Of a DNA stretch of 64,000 nt, positions 24,711 through 35,052 are shown in pieces. Numbering within the stretch: position 1 is the stretch's first letter; each line of letters opens with the position of its first letter. Under the pieces are notes generated by a model. It made no database searches, was not told where the DNA came from, and saw only the letters and a list, made by a program, of their open reading frames with translations. The DNA lies in NCBI GenBank assembly GCA_002842205.1, contig PHCI01000002.1, positions 1 to 64,000 on the forward strand. The letters run 5' to 3'. A program made the translations under genes and the position numbers. This DNA is from Betaproteobacteria bacterium HGW-Betaproteobacteria-3 (lineage in GTDB: Bacteria > Pseudomonadota > Gammaproteobacteria > Burkholderiales > Burkholderiaceae_C).

Positions 24711-25670
24711 ATGGACCACCCCGTCTTCTCCGCGCTGATCCCCGTCGTCCTGCTGATCGTCACCGGTTTCGTCGCTGGAAAGCGGCGCTGGATTCGCGCG
24801 GAGGCGGTGCGCGATCTGTCCAACCTGGTGTTTCTGGTGCTGATCCAGGCGCTGCTGTTTCGCACCATGAGCACGGTGCACATCGAGCGGCTCGATTTCA
24901 AGCCTGTGGCGTTGTATTTTGCGGTGGCCGGTGCGCTGTTCGGCGGGCTGGTGCTGCTGCGCGGCACCACCAGCCGCGCCGCCGTCGAGGCGCTGGCGGC
25001 CATCTTCAGCAACACGGTGATGATTGGCGTGCCGCTGGTGAGCCTGGCCTATGGCGAAGCGGGGCTGGTGCTGCTGTTCACGCTGATTTCGCTGCACGCG
25101 CTGATCCTGCTCACGCTGGCCACGGTCGTGCTGGAACTGCTGACCGCACGTGAGGCGGCGCAGCGCGCCGACAGCGACGTGCCGCACCTGTGGGCCACGG
25201 TGGGCCTGGCCGTGCGCAACGCCATCATTCACCCCGTGCCGCTGCCCATCATCGCAGGGCTGCTGTTCGCGCAAACCGGCCTCACGCTGCCCGCGGTGGT
25301 GGACCGGCCACTGCAACTGCTGGGTGCGGCGTTTGGCCCCGTGGCGCTGGTGCTGGTGGGCGTGACACTGGCGCAGTCGGCGATCGGGCGGCACCTGCGG
25401 GGCGCGCTGGCCATCTCGGGCGTCAAGATGCTGCTGCACCCGCTGCTGATGGCCGGCGCGGGCCTGCTGTTCGGGCTGCGCGGGCTGCCGCTGTCGGTGA
25501 TGGTGCTGGCCGCGGCGCTGCCGATTGGCGCCAACGTGTTCCTGTTTTCGCAGCGCTACCAGGTGGCGCAGGGTTTGATCACGGCCAGTGTGGCGGCCTC
25601 CACGCTGCTGGGGCTGGGCAGTCTGTCGGTGGTGATGTGGCTGCTGGCGGCCTTCGTGCCACAGCATTGA
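24711..25670 (+). CDS. AEC-family transporter (auxin efflux carrier / malonate carrier type)
   Basis: 319 aa with ten predicted membrane segments in two halves. The first half opens FSALIPVVLLIVTGFVAGKR, and the conserved AEC features IFSNTVMIGVPLVSLAYGE and, in the second half, LPIGANVFLFSQRYQV are present. Bacterial members carry malonate, malate or other dicarboxylates. It is a single gene converging on the TRAP transporter, so the substrate is open. Confidence 0.85.
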   Translation: MDHPVFSALIPVVLLIVTGFVAGKRRWIRAEAVRDLSNLVFLVLIQALLFRTMSTVHIERLDFKPVALYFAVAGALFGGLVLLRGTTSRAAVEALAAIFSNTVMIGVPLVSLAYGEAGLVLLFTLISLHALILLTLATVVLELLTAREAAQRADSDVPHLWATVGLAVRNAIIHPVPLPIIAGLLFAQTGLTLPAVVDRPLQLLGAAFGPVALVLVGVTLAQSAIGRHLRGALAISGVKMLLHPLLMAGAGLLFGLRGLPLSVMVLAAALPIGANVFLFSQRYQVAQGLITASVAASTLLGLGSLSVVMWLLAAFVPQH

Positions 25671-25712
25671 AAAGCCGTGCACTGCCAAGGCGGGCCGCTT
25701 CGCGCGGGGGCC

Positions 25713-27596
25713 TCACTGCGGTTTGTTGCGCGGTGGCGTTGCGGGCAATGCGGCCGCAGGCACGGGCCTGATCCAGCGTTGGCTGGCCGCGATGAGGCCG
25801 ACCAGGGCCAGGCCGAACAGGTCGCTTGTCCAGCCCGGTTTGATCAACACCAGGGCAGCGGCGATCAGCAAGAGGCGCTCCCACCAGCGGGCAGGCCCGA
25901 AAAAGAAGTGTTCATGCAGGCCCCCGGCCAGGCACACCACGCCGAGGGTGGCCGTGGTGGCGGCCAGCAACACGGTGGCGGCGTCGCCCATCAGCAAAAG
26001 CGAGGGCGAGAAGACGAACATGAACGGGATGATGTAGCCCGTCAGGCCCAGCTTGACGGCGGCCCAGCTGGTGTCCAGCAGCGTTCCGCGCGAGATGCCG
26101 TTGGCGGCATACACCGCCATCGCCACCGGCGGCGTGATGGCCGACAGCACCGCAAAGTACAGCACGAACAGATGCGCGGCTTCCACCCGGACGCCCAGCT
26201 TGACCAGCGCCGGCACCAGCAGTGCCACCTGTACGATGTAGGCGGGCGTGGTCGGCAGGCCCATGCCCAGCAGAATTCCGGCCAGCATGGTCAGCAGCAG
26301 CGCGAGGATGAGGGAGTTCTGCGACAGTGCGAGCACCACGCCGGTAAAGCTCAGACCCAGGCCGGTCAGTGTGATGGTGCCGATGACGATGCCGGCACTG
26401 GCGCAGGCCAGCGCCACCACCAGCGTGTTGCGCGCACCGGCTTCCAGCGCCTCGACAATGGTGGGCCAATTGAAGGTCCGTCGCGTGCTGGCCCGCAGCC
26501 AGGTGGTCGGGATCACCGAGCCAATGCCGCACAACGCAGAAAACGCCGCGCTGCGGCCCGCCAGCAACACCACCACAATCACGATCAGCGGCAGGAACAG
26601 ATGGCCGCGTTCGAGCAGGACTTCCTTGAGGCGGGGGATGTCGGCCCTGGGCAGCCCCACCAGGCCAATGCGCTTGGCCTCGAAATGCACCGCCATGAAC
26701 ACGGCCACGTAGTAAAGCACCGCCGGCAACAACGCAAAACCCGCCACGGTAAGGTAGGAGACACCCAGAAACTCGGCCATCACGAAAGCAGCGGCTCCCA
26801 TGATGGGCGGCATGAGCTGCCCGCCGGTGGACGCCACGGCCTCGACGGCACCTGCAAACGCCGGCCGGTAGCCGGTGCGCTTCATCAGCGGAATGGTGAA
26901 GGTGCCGGTGGTCATCACGTTGGCCACGGCGCTGCCCGACACGGTGCCGAACAGGCTGCTGGTGATCACCGCCACCTTGGCTGGCCCGCCCGAGGTGTGG
27001 CCGGCCAGCGCCAGTGCAAAGTCCATGAACAGCTTGCCTGCACCGCTGCGCTCCACGAACGAGCCGAACAGGATGAACAGCATCACGTAAGTGGCCGACA
27101 CATAGATCGGGATGCCGAAGATGCCTTCGGTGGTGAGGTACAGCTGGTCGAGCATCACGCCCGGCGTCTGATGACCCAGCGTCAGCCCATAGGTCAGAAA
27201 GGCCAGCGCCGTGATGGGCAGTGCCCAGCCGGTGGCGCGGCGCGTGGCTTCGATGATGAGGACGATCAACGCGCCGCCAAACACATAGTCGGCCACGCGT
27301 GGGTCGTCAATGTAGTAGATGCGGTTCTGGATGTAGCTCAGGTTTGCGCTGGGGTAGAGCGCGGCTGCGCCAGCGGCCAGCACCAGCAGGATGTCGAACC
27401 CGCTGACGCGTTCGGCGCGACCATTGCGCCCGGGCATGATCAGATACGCCAGCACCAAGGCAAACGCCAGGTGCGAGCCGCGCATGACGTAGGCGTCCGG
27501 TGGCCCCACGAACGCCACGTAAAGGTGAAACACCGACATCACCACTGCCACCGCGGTGATGATGCGACGCGAGGCGGCGACAGGAAGGGACGGCAT
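25713..27596 (-). CDS. TRAP transporter fused permease (4TM/12TM), TAXI type
   Basis: 627 aa with about 18 membrane segments: the small DctQ-like part fused to the large DctM-like part, the form that works with TAXI binding proteins. Typical stretches are FGTVSGSAVANVMTTGTFTI, VEAVASTGGQLMPPIMGAAAFVMAEF and LGMGLPTTPAYI. The energy source is an ion gradient, usually Na+. The gene lies downstream of the TAXI binding-protein gene with an 86-bp gap. TAXI systems carry glutamate/2-oxoglutarate and other acids; this substrate is not known. Confidence 0.92.
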   Translation of the reverse strand: MPSLPVAASRRIITAVAVVMSVFHLYVAFVGPPDAYVMRGSHLAFALVLAYLIMPGRNGRAERVSGFDILLVLAAGAAALYPSANLSYIQNRIYYIDDPRVADYVFGGALIVLIIEATRRATGWALPITALAFLTYGLTLGHQTPGVMLDQLYLTTEGIFGIPIYVSATYVMLFILFGSFVERSGAGKLFMDFALALAGHTSGGPAKVAVITSSLFGTVSGSAVANVMTTGTFTIPLMKRTGYRPAFAGAVEAVASTGGQLMPPIMGAAAFVMAEFLGVSYLTVAGFALLPAVLYYVAVFMAVHFEAKRIGLVGLPRADIPRLKEVLLERGHLFLPLIVIVVVLLAGRSAAFSALCGIGSVIPTTWLRASTRRTFNWPTIVEALEAGARNTLVVALACASAGIVIGTITLTGLGLSFTGVVLALSQNSLILALLLTMLAGILLGMGLPTTPAYIVQVALLVPALVKLGVRVEAAHLFVLYFAVLSAITPPVAMAVYAANGISRGTLLDTSWAAVKLGLTGYIIPFMFVFSPSLLLMGDAATVLLAATTATLGVVCLAGGLHEHFFFGPARWWERLLLIAAALVLIKPGWTSDLFGLALVGLIAASQRWIRPVPAAALPATPPRNKPQ

Positions 27597-27682
27597 GCAT
27601 GCACTCCGGCGCCCGCAGGCGCAGCGTGGAGGGTGTCACACGGGCCGCAACCCGCGTGACGTTGACCCGGAAGAGGGCCGCG

Positions 27683-28633
27683 TCAGAGTACGCCGGCTTC
27701 CTTGTAAAAGCGGATCGCACCCTTGTGCAGCGGCACGCCGATGTCTTCGGCCATCATCTTGGGCGTGGTGGCGGCCATGGCCTTGGTGATTGCTGCCAGA
27801 TCGGCCTTGTTGTCCACCATGCCCTTGAGCACCTTGTAGACCACGTTTTCATCCAGGTCGCAGCGCGCAATCACGTGCGTGGCGTAGCCGATGGTCTGCA
27901 CGTCGCTGGTCTGTTTGGGGTAGCTGCCTGCCGGAATCACGAGCTTGGTGTAGCCGGGGTTGAGCTTGCGCATGGCCTGGAACTTGTCGTCCGGAATGCT
28001 GACCAGCTGGATGTCGCGTGCCGAGGCGAGGTCCATGATGGCCGAAGCCGGCACCGTGGTGCCCAGAGTGAAGGCCTGGGCGTTGTTGTCCTTCATGAGC
28101 GACACCGCGTCGGTATAGGACACGTAGCTCACGCGCGACATGTCCTCGTATTTGAGGCCATACACCTGCAGTGACTGCTGGCTGATGAACTCGGCCGTGT
28201 TGCCCTTGGGCTGGACGGCCAGCGCCTTGCCCTTGAGGTCGCCAAGCGACTTGATGTTGGCGTCGGCATTGGCCACCACCTGGTAATACTGCGGGTACAG
28301 CGTGGCAACGTTGCACACGTTCTTGGTGGGCGTGTCAAACGGCGCGCGTCCGGCGACCCCATCGACCGTGGAGATCGAGTTGCCAAAACCGAAATCGGCC
28401 TTGCCGCCGTCCACCCCCTTGACATTGGCGATGCCGGCCCCCGGCAACACCTGGATCTTCACGCCGGCTTTGTCCGCGATATTGGCGATGGCGCCGCCCA
28501 GTGGGTACCACGAGCCGCCCTGCGGACCGGTCATGAGCTTGATCTGCTGCGCCTGCACACCCGCGGCGCAGCAGAAAAGCGCACCGACAAGAATCGGGGT
28601 GCGCTGGTTGAACAGGGTTCGGGATGTCTTCAT
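27683..28633 (-). CDS. TAXI-family TRAP solute-binding protein
   Basis: 316 aa with a Sec signal peptide (cleavage near GVQAQQ). The mature part has the TAXI hallmarks LMTGPQGGSWYPLGGAIANI and ADFGFGNSIST, followed by TKNVCNVATLYPQYYQVVA. AGGAG lies 7 nt before ATG 28633, so this start is preferred to an upstream in-frame codon. It delivers its ligand to the fused permease encoded next. Confidence 0.92.
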   Translation of the reverse strand: MKTSRTLFNQRTPILVGALFCCAAGVQAQQIKLMTGPQGGSWYPLGGAIANIADKAGVKIQVLPGAGIANVKGVDGGKADFGFGNSISTVDGVAGRAPFDTPTKNVCNVATLYPQYYQVVANADANIKSLGDLKGKALAVQPKGNTAEFISQQSLQVYGLKYEDMSRVSYVSYTDAVSLMKDNNAQAFTLGTTVPASAIMDLASARDIQLVSIPDDKFQAMRKLNPGYTKLVIPAGSYPKQTSDVQTIGYATHVIARCDLDENVVYKVLKGMVDNKADLAAITKAMAATTPKMMAEDIGVPLHKGAIRFYKEAGVL

Positions 28634-28824
28634 GTTGAGGCTCCTGGTTGTCGTTGTTTCCGCGGGGACGGGTTGGGCACGGATCACGACGCCCTGGAAG
28701 GCGACCGACCGGACCTGCGAACAGGCTCGAACTTAACGCGTTTTGCCCACCCTGCACAACCGGGCGCGACCCTATCGCCGTGGACCGACGTCGAGGCGCC
28801 GGTCGATCACGCTGCGCTGCAGCA

Positions 28825-29460
28825 TCAGGGCGCCAGCCGCTCCCTGACCCAGGATGCGCCGTCCAGCCGGTAGCGCAGCCGGTCGTGCAGGCGGCTTTTG
28901 CGCCCTTGCCAGAACTGCCATCGGTCGGGCTGCAGGCGGTAGCCGCCCCAGTGCGGTGGGCGCGGCGGGTTCAACAGGAATTTCGCGCCGTATTTGGCCG
29001 CCGCAGCCACCAGCACACCGCGCCCCGAAATCACCTTGCTTTGCGGGCTGGCCCAGGCGCCGATGCGCGAGTCCAGCGGGCGGCTGTGAAAATAGGCGTC
29101 GCTTTCGGCGTCACTGACTTTTTCGACCCGGCCTTCAATGCGCACCACGCGCTCCAGCTCGACCCAGTGAAACTGCAGCGCTGCAAACGGGTTGCCCGCC
29201 AGTTCCTGGCCTTTATGGCTTTCGTAATTGGTGAACCAGACGATGCCGCGTGCGTCGTAGCCCTTGATCAGCACCACGCGGGTGCTGGGGCGCAAGTCGC
29301 CGCCCACGGTGGCCAGCGTCATGGCGTTGGGTTCGGGCACCTGCGAGGCGATGGCTTCCTGCAACCATTGGGCAAACTGCTGCAATGGATCGGCGTGCGA
29401 GGCGTGTTCGTCGAGTTCGGCCCGTTCGTAACTCTTGCGCAGCTGGGAAAGGTCGGTCAT
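28825..29460 (-). CDS. pdxH: pyridoxamine 5'-phosphate oxidase
   Basis: The 211-aa FMN enzyme makes pyridoxal 5'-phosphate from PNP or PMP. Visible are [18 protein letters not shown], the FMN-binding [20 protein letters not shown] and [39 protein letters not shown], and the C-terminal substrate segment [15 protein letters not shown]...RLAP. The length is normal. It is alone between the TRAP genes and a divergent nucleotidyltransferase gene. Confidence 0.95.
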   Translation of the reverse strand: MTDLSQLRKSYERAELDEHASHADPLQQFAQWLQEAIASQVPEPNAMTLATVGGDLRPSTRVVLIKGYDARGIVWFTNYESHKGQELAGNPFAALQFHWVELERVVRIEGRVEKVSDAESDAYFHSRPLDSRIGAWASPQSKVISGRGVLVAAAAKYGAKFLLNPPRPPHWGGYRLQPDRWQFWQGRKSRLHDRLRYRLDGASWVRERLAP

Positions 29461-29519
29461 GCTGGCAAGTATAGGCAGCGGCGGGGTCGTGGCCGTGGAA
29501 TGAATTCTGGAGCGTGCAC

Positions 29520-30056
29520 ATGCGGCAACCCGTGATTCTGGTGCTGGCGTCGGGGCGAGGCGAGCGGTTTCGCGCCTCGGGGGGCGGCACGCACAAGCTG
29601 CAGGCCCGGTTGGGCGACCGTACCGTGCTGGAGCACACGCTCGACGCTGCGCGGGCCAGTGGCCTGCCCTGGCACCTGGAGGACGCCGGCCACCCGGGCA
29701 TGGGCGACTCCATCGCCGCGGCCGTGCGGGCCACCCACAACCTGGCGGGCTGGCTGATTTTGCCGGCCGACCTGCCCCTGGTGCGGCCCGAAACGCTGCA
29801 GGCCGTGGCCCGGGCACTGGGGCAGAGTGATGTGGTGGTGCCGGTGTACCGCGGCCAGCGTGGCCACCCGGTAGGGTTTTCGGCCCGCTGCGGTGCCGAG
29901 TTGCGCCAGCTGGGTGGCGCGACGGGGGCGGCTTCGGTGGTGCGGGCGCATGGCGCGCTGGAGTTGCCGCTGGACGACATGGGCATCGTGACCGACATCG
30001 ATACGGTGGACGACCTGCGTCGCGCCGAGGCGCTGCTCAAGGCCGCACCGGGCTGA
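29520..30056 (+). CDS. MobA-like NTP transferase (MocA/molybdenum cofactor cytidylyltransferase family)
   Basis: 178 aa with the NTP-transferase start [18 protein letters not shown] followed by KLQARLGD, the metal-binding [12 protein letters not shown] and the HPVGFSARC and [15 protein letters not shown] segments of the MocA family. Such enzymes join a nucleotide to molybdopterin or to a sugar phosphate. There is an insertion in the glycine loop (ASGGGT) relative to plain LAAGxGxRFG. GGAG lies 7 nt before ATG 29520. No molybdoenzyme is nearby, so the partner is unknown. Confidence 0.82.
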   Translation: MRQPVILVLASGRGERFRASGGGTHKLQARLGDRTVLEHTLDAARASGLPWHLEDAGHPGMGDSIAAAVRATHNLAGWLILPADLPLVRPETLQAVARALGQSDVVVPVYRGQRGHPVGFSARCGAELRQLGGATGAASVVRAHGALELPLDDMGIVTDIDTVDDLRRAEALLKAAPG

Positions 30057-30104
30057 ACGTGTGGCACTGAACCTGCGGCGCTGCGCCCGGGGTGGGTGCG
30101 GCGC

Positions 30105-30689
30105 TCAGCCTGCGTGGTTCAGCAGACGGCGCAGTGCGCGGTCTTCGATGCCATGCCCGCGCAGCGCGTCCAGCGTCTGCCGCGCGTAATCCAGCGTGGT
30201 GCCGTAGCGGCCGCTGGAGCGCTGGAAGATTTCGCGGTAGTGGTGGGCGGCCAGTTCGCCGGTGTAATTCGGGCTGCGGCGCGACAGCGTGAAAGCCAGT
30301 GCCTTGACCGGCCCCGCGGGGGTGGCGCAGTCGAGCCAGCGCGGGTCATAGACGCCGGTGACCATTTCTCGTGCCCACAGCCGCTCCAGCATCTCGTGGC
30401 CCTGTGTTTGGGGGATGCGATAGGCCACGCCGTGGCAACTGCCGCCCGAGAGCAACGCAAACACCAGGCCCGGCGCTTCGGGCGTGCCACGGTTGACGCG
30501 GCTCCACATCTTCAGGGCGCGATGCCAGCCATGCACCCGGGCGGTTTGCTTCTCGGCGAAATCAAAGTCCGGGCGCCAGATCAGCGACGCATAGCCAAAC
30601 ACCCACAGGTCGCCCTGCCCGCCCCAGGCCTGGCGCACTTGCGCCAGCATGGGTGCGGGGTCGCGCAGGGCGGGGGGCAGGGGGCTCAT
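30105..30689 (-). CDS. ChaC-like gamma-glutamylcyclotransferase
   Basis: 194 aa with the defining LWVFGYASLIWRPDFDF near residue 28, GGSCHGVAYRIP near 104 and NYTGELAAHHYREIF near 156. ChaC enzymes cut glutathione or gamma-glutamyl peptides to 5-oxoproline. ATG 30689 is preferred; GTG 30698 would add three residues and neither start has a well placed ribosome-binding site. The gene is divergent from the OmpA-domain gene across 47 bp. Confidence 0.88.
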   Translation of the reverse strand: MSPLPPALRDPAPMLAQVRQAWGGQGDLWVFGYASLIWRPDFDFAEKQTARVHGWHRALKMWSRVNRGTPEAPGLVFALLSGGSCHGVAYRIPQTQGHEMLERLWAREMVTGVYDPRWLDCATPAGPVKALAFTLSRRSPNYTGELAAHHYREIFQRSSGRYGTTLDYARQTLDALRGHGIEDRALRRLLNHAG

Positions 30690-30736
30690 GTCCCTCACTT
30701 TACAATCCTTCCCATCTTTTCAAGGGAGTCGCAAAC

Positions 30737-31237
30737 ATGTTTTCGCAAGATGATGACAGCCAGGGCATTGCACTGGGCGTGGTGTTCGGGGTGATCGCCC
30801 TGGTGATTGGCCTGGTGATCGGGGTGACGGTGTACCAGACCGGCCGGGTCAACGCGGCCTCGGCCGTGGCCGCCGCCCCTGCGCCCGCCGCGGCGGCGGC
30901 CATTGCGGACGGCGCCAGCGTCACGGTGGAAAACGGTGTCGTCAAGTTTTACTTTGCCACCGGCAAGGCCGACCTGGCCGCGGGCGCCAACGAGGCCTTG
31001 GCCGACGTGGTCCAGGCGGTGGCGGCCGGGAAAAAGGCCGTGATCAGCGGGTTTCATGACGCCACCGGCGGTGCAGCCCAGAACGCGGAGCTGGCCAAAC
31101 AGCGCGCGCTGGCGGTGCGTGGGGCGCTGCAGGCCCTGGGCGTGGGGGAGGGCAGCGTGGAGCTGCGCAAGCCTGAAGCACTGCAAGGCACGGGCAGCAA
31201 CGCCGAGGCCCGTCGGGTGGAGGTGGTGGTGCAGTAA
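30737..31237 (+). CDS. OmpA-domain envelope protein
   Basis: 166 aa. One N-terminal membrane segment (about residues 10-32) is followed by an Ala/Pro linker and a compact OmpA-like C-terminal domain (about 60-166) with VVKFYFATGKADL, AVISGFHDATGG and NAELAKQRALAVRGALQALG. That domain normally binds peptidoglycan non-covalently. So this is an inner-membrane anchor reaching the cell wall. AAGGGAG precedes the ATG and an intrinsic terminator follows. Confidence 0.88.
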   Translation: MFSQDDDSQGIALGVVFGVIALVIGLVIGVTVYQTGRVNAASAVAAAPAPAAAAAIADGASVTVENGVVKFYFATGKADLAAGANEALADVVQAVAAGKKAVISGFHDATGGAAQNAELAKQRALAVRGALQALGVGEGSVELRKPEALQGTGSNAEARRVEVVVQ

Positions 31238-31273
31238 AGCCCCCGCCGTACGGGCCATGTCGGGCCCAACGCC

Positions 31274-31301
31274 AAAAAAGCCCGGTTTACCGGGCTTTTT
31301 T
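31274..31301. terminator. bidirectional intrinsic terminator
   Basis: GCCCGG-TTTA-CCGGGC flanked by AAAAAA (31274-31279) and TTTTTT (31296-31301). It ends the OmpA-domain gene about 40 bp after its stop. Confidence 0.92.
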
Positions 31302-31426
31302 GCGTCTTCGGAAGCGTTGTGCACCGATATCGTGCATTACGTTGCAATTCGGGCAAGGGGAAAAGCTCAGGCTTTGACCCGTCATGCCGATGACGACGGC
31401 AACCCAACAACAATACGAAAGATTGC

Positions 31427-32977
31427 ATGAACACCATCAGCATCCGGATTCGACTGATCGTCCTGACCGCCCTGGGCGGCCTGCTTTGCGGCCTCGTGGG
31501 GCTGGCGGGCTATAGTGGCCTGAGCGACGCCCGCAGCAACAGCGACTTGCTGGAGGACAGCGCCGCAGCGGTGCGTGCCAGCATGAACGCCGACATGAAG
31601 CACGATGCCACGCGCGCCGAGATCATGCGCGCCGCCCTGGCCGCCAGCACCAATGATGTGGCACAAATGGCCGAAGTCCAAAACGCCGTGACCGGGAACG
31701 TCAAGGCACTGATCGACAGTCTCGATACGGCGGTGGCCAAGGCCCCCACCCCGGCATCGCGCGCCGCCATGCAGGCCGCACTGCCTGTGGCCCAGCGCTA
31801 CCGTGATGCGGCGATGACAGCGGCCGCCTCGATCCAGAAGAATCCGCAGGGCGCCAGCCAGGTGCTGACCGAATTCGACAAGGCTTTTCATGACCTGGAG
31901 GCGGCGCTTGAAAAGACGGGCGACGCCATGGAGCAGGCCGCAGGCCAGGTGGCGCAGGCCACCCACGATGCCAGCGACCGGTCGCTGCGCTGGATGATGG
32001 GCACGGCGGTGGTGGGCGTGGTCGCGTTGCTGCTGCTGTCGGCCGTGGTGATTCGCTCCATCGTGCATCCGCTGCACGGCCTGAGTGAGTCGGTTCGCCA
32101 GCTCAACCGCGACGATGGCGATCTTTCGCGTCGCCTGTCCACCGATTCGGTGGTGGAGTTTTCCAGTGTGGCGCGCCAGTTCAACGCGTTCCTGGACAAG
32201 GTCGTCGGCATTGTGGGCAATGTGCAGGCGTCGGCACACGACATTTCCACGGCCAGCGCCGAAATTGCCGCTGGCAACCAGGAGTTGAGCAAACGGACCG
32301 AAGAAACCGCCTCCAACCTGCAGCAGGCGGCCTCCAGCGTGGAGCAAATCACCGCCACGGTGCACCAGAGCGCCGAGGCCGCGCGCCAGGCCAATGAACT
32401 GGCCGCCAGCGCCAGTGCCGTGGCCACGCGCGGCGGCGCGGCGGTGTCGCGGGTGGTCAGCACCATGGACGAGATCAACGCGGCCTCGCGCCGCATTGGC
32501 GACATCATTGGCGTGATCGACGGCATTGCGTTCCAGACCAACATCCTGGCGCTCAACGCCGCCGTGGAGGCAGCACGGGCGGGCGAGCAGGGCCGTGGCT
32601 TTGCGGTGGTGGCATCCGAGGTGCGCACACTGGCGCAACGCAGCGCGGCGGCCGCGCACGAGATCAAGGAACTGATTGGCACCAGCGTCGAAAAGGTCGA
32701 GGCGGGCGGCCAGTATGTGAAGGATGCCGGCGCCACCATGAGCGAGATCGTGGCCAGCGTGAACCGCGTGAGCACGATGATTGCCGAGATCACCAACGCC
32801 GCCGTCGAGCAAAGCGCGGGCATTGCACTGGTCAACGAAACCGTGAACAACCTGGACCGCACCACCCAGCACAACGCCGCGCTGGTCGAGCAGACGGCGG
32901 CCGCAGCAGGGCAGATGGCGCAGCAGGCCCGGATGCTGGACGAATCGGTCGGCGTGTTCCGCACCGTCACGGCCTGA
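31427..32977 (+). CDS. methyl-accepting chemotaxis protein
   Basis: 516 aa: a membrane segment at about 8-30, a four-helix periplasmic sensing domain, a second segment at about 188-208, HAMP (about 209-262), then the signalling domain. The hairpin tip is almost invariant ([39 protein letters not shown]). It feeds CheA/CheW. The C-terminus ends soon after the methylation helix without the NWETF tether used by high-abundance receptors. The ligand cannot be told. Confidence 0.95.
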   Translation: MNTISIRIRLIVLTALGGLLCGLVGLAGYSGLSDARSNSDLLEDSAAAVRASMNADMKHDATRAEIMRAALAASTNDVAQMAEVQNAVTGNVKALIDSLDTAVAKAPTPASRAAMQAALPVAQRYRDAAMTAAASIQKNPQGASQVLTEFDKAFHDLEAALEKTGDAMEQAAGQVAQATHDASDRSLRWMMGTAVVGVVALLLLSAVVIRSIVHPLHGLSESVRQLNRDDGDLSRRLSTDSVVEFSSVARQFNAFLDKVVGIVGNVQASAHDISTASAEIAAGNQELSKRTEETASNLQQAASSVEQITATVHQSAEAARQANELAASASAVATRGGAAVSRVVSTMDEINAASRRIGDIIGVIDGIAFQTNILALNAAVEAARAGEQGRGFAVVASEVRTLAQRSAAAAHEIKELIGTSVEKVEAGGQYVKDAGATMSEIVASVNRVSTMIAEITNAAVEQSAGIALVNETVNNLDRTTQHNAALVEQTAAAAGQMAQQARMLDESVGVFRTVTA

Positions 32978-33117
32978 AGGGTTCTGCAACGACGGGGAGT
33001 CGGGTTGGCGCGCAGGCCCCGCGCTGGCCCTGCGCAGGTAACTGCCCTGGCGCTGCGGGTTTGGGCGAGCGCGTACCATTGCACAGGTATGCCGGTGACG
33101 GTTCACCCGAGGCCTGA

Positions 33118-35052
33118 ATGAAACTCCACCCCCAAGTGCATGCGGTGACCGAGCGCATCCGCACCCGCAGTCGAACCCCCCGCAACGAATACCTGCAACG
33201 CCTGGACGCCGCCGCCGCGCGGGGCCGCGGCGCCGACCGCATGGGCTGCGCCAACGTGGCCCACGCCTTTGCCGCGCTGCCCGCCCACGACAAGTTCAGG
33301 GTGGTGGCCGAAAAGGCCCCCAACATCGGCATCGTCAACGCCTACAACGACATGCTGTCGGCCCACGCGCCGCTGCAGCATTACCCCGACCTCATCAAGG
33401 CCGAGGTGCGGCGGCATGGCGCCACGGCGCAGGTGGCTGGTGGGGTGCCGGCCATGTGTGACGGCGTCACGCAGGGCACACCCGCGATGGAGCTCAGCCT
33501 GTTCAGCCGCGACGTGATCGCCATGGCCACGGCCGTGGCACTGAGCCACGACATGTTTGATGGTGCGCTGATGCTGGGGGTGTGCGACAAGATCGTGCCC
33601 GGCCTGCTGATTGGCGCACTGCAGTTTGGCCACTTGCCCACGGTGTTCGTGCCGGCCGGGCCCATGACGTCGGGCCTGTCCAACAACGAAAAGGCCAAGG
33701 TGCGCGAGAAAGCCGCGCAAGGGCTGGTGGGCCGCGCCGAACTGCTGGCCGCCGAGTCGGCCGCTTACCACGGCCCCGGCACCTGCACCTTTTACGGCAC
33801 CGCCAACAGCAACCAGATGCTGCTTGAAGCCATGGGCCTGCATGTGCCGGGCACGGCGTTCGTCAACCCCGGCGAAGACCTGCGCGCCGAGCTCACGCGC
33901 GAGGCCGTACGCACCGTGCTGGGCAAGGCCACACTGGGCGGCGGCGGGTCGCCTGCGGGCGCGGGAGCGCCGTGCCCGCCCATTGGCCGCATCGTGGACG
34001 AGCGCGCCATCGTCAACGCCATGGTGGCACTGCTGGCCACGGGCGGCTCCACCAATCACCTGATCCACTGGGTGGCCGTGGCCCGCGCAGCCGGCCTGGT
34101 GATCGACTGGGACGACTTTGCCGCCCTGTCGGAAGTCGTGCCGCTGCTGACCCGCGTCTACCCCAATGGCAGCGCCGACGTGAACCAGTTCCAGGCCGCG
34201 GGCGGCCCCGGTTACGTGATTCGCGAACTGCTGGACGCCGGCCTCATGCACGCGGACGTGCTGACCGTGCGCCCGGCCGGGCTGCGCGACTACACCCGGA
34301 TCCCGTCTCTGTCCGTTCGGCCAGAGCTTGTCGAAGGCCTGGCGACCCCTTCGACCCCTTCGACCCCTTCGACGCAGTTCGAGACCGGTGGCGCCGTGCG
34401 AACGGAAGCCCTGACATGGCATGACGCCGGGGCATCGAAAGACGACAGCGTGGTGCGCCCCTCGTCCGCGCCGTTCAGCGCCACGGGTGGTCTGAAGCTG
34501 CTGCAGGGCAACCTGGGCCGCAGCGTCATCAAGACCTCGGCTGTGCCCGACGATCGCCACGTGATCGAGGCCCCGGCCCGGGTGTTTGATTCACAGGAGG
34601 CGCTGCACGCCGCGTTCAAGGCCGGTGAACTTGACCGCGACGTGGTCTGCGTGGTGCGCTGGCAGGGCCCGCAAGCCAATGGCATGCCCGAGTTGCACAA
34701 GCTCACGCCGCCGCTGGCCGTGCTGCAGGGTCAGGGCCACCGGGTGGCGCTGGTGACCGACGGCCGCATGAGCGGCGCATCGGGCAAGGTGCCGGCCGCC
34801 ATCCATGTATCGCCCGAAGCCGCCGTGGGCGGCCCGCTGGCCAGGGTGCGCGATGGCGACCGGATCCGCGTGGACGCCGACGCCGGCGTGCTGCAGGTGC
34901 AGGTGCCTGATGCCGAATGGGCCGCGCGTGCGGCCGACGCCATGCCGCCCGCGCTGGCCGCTGCCAACGCCGTGGGCAGTGGCCGCGACCTGTTTGCCGC
35001 GATGCGCCGTCACGCCGTTACCGCCGAGGAAGGGGCCTGCACATGGCTGTGA
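33118..35052 (+). CDS. edd: 6-phosphogluconate dehydratase
   Basis: The 644-aa 4Fe-4S enzyme of the IlvD/EDD family converts 6-phosphogluconate to KDPG, the first step of the Entner-Doudoroff split. Motifs: [69 protein letters not shown] and [15 protein letters not shown]. The protein is longer than usual (about 605-615) because residues about 398-429 come from a family B repeat ending in the tandem [10 protein letters not shown]. This segment sits between LRDYTR and the SKDDSVVRP region, a surface position. The gene overlaps eda by 10 bp. Confidence 0.95.
   Translation: MKLHPQVHAVTERIRTRSRTPRNEYLQRLDAAAARGRGADRMGCANVAHAFAALPAHDKFRVVAEKAPNIGIVNAYNDMLSAHAPLQHYPDLIKAEVRRHGATAQVAGGVPAMCDGVTQGTPAMELSLFSRDVIAMATAVALSHDMFDGALMLGVCDKIVPGLLIGALQFGHLPTVFVPAGPMTSGLSNNEKAKVREKAAQGLVGRAELLAAESAAYHGPGTCTFYGTANSNQMLLEAMGLHVPGTAFVNPGEDLRAELTREAVRTVLGKATLGGGGSPAGAGAPCPPIGRIVDERAIVNAMVALLATGGSTNHLIHWVAVARAAGLVIDWDDFAALSEVVPLLTRVYPNGSADVNQFQAAGGPGYVIRELLDAGLMHADVLTVRPAGLRDYTRIPSLSVRPELVEGLATPSTPSTPSTQFETGGAVRTEALTWHDAGASKDDSVVRPSSAPFSATGGLKLLQGNLGRSVIKTSAVPDDRHVIEAPARVFDSQEALHAAFKAGELDRDVVCVVRWQGPQANGMPELHKLTPPLAVLQGQGHRVALVTDGRMSGASGKVPAAIHVSPEAAVGGPLARVRDGDRIRVDADAGVLQVQVPDAEWAARAADAMPPALAAANAVGSGRDLFAAMRRHAVTAEEGACTWL
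34311..34405. repeat. dispersed repeat family B, copy 3, inside edd
   Basis: GTCCGTTCGGCCAGAGCTTG...TCGAAGG, then three tandem units of about 9 bp (CCCCTTCGA), then ending GTGCGAACGG. It is read in frame and the 9-bp unit can gain or lose copies without a frameshift. Confidence 0.75.

Noticed and set aside
25677-27659. A 660-codon plus-strand frame opposite the TRAP permease
   Set aside because: It is a mirror of a membrane-protein gene, rich in His, Gln and Gly, with no motif. The minus-strand gene is certain.
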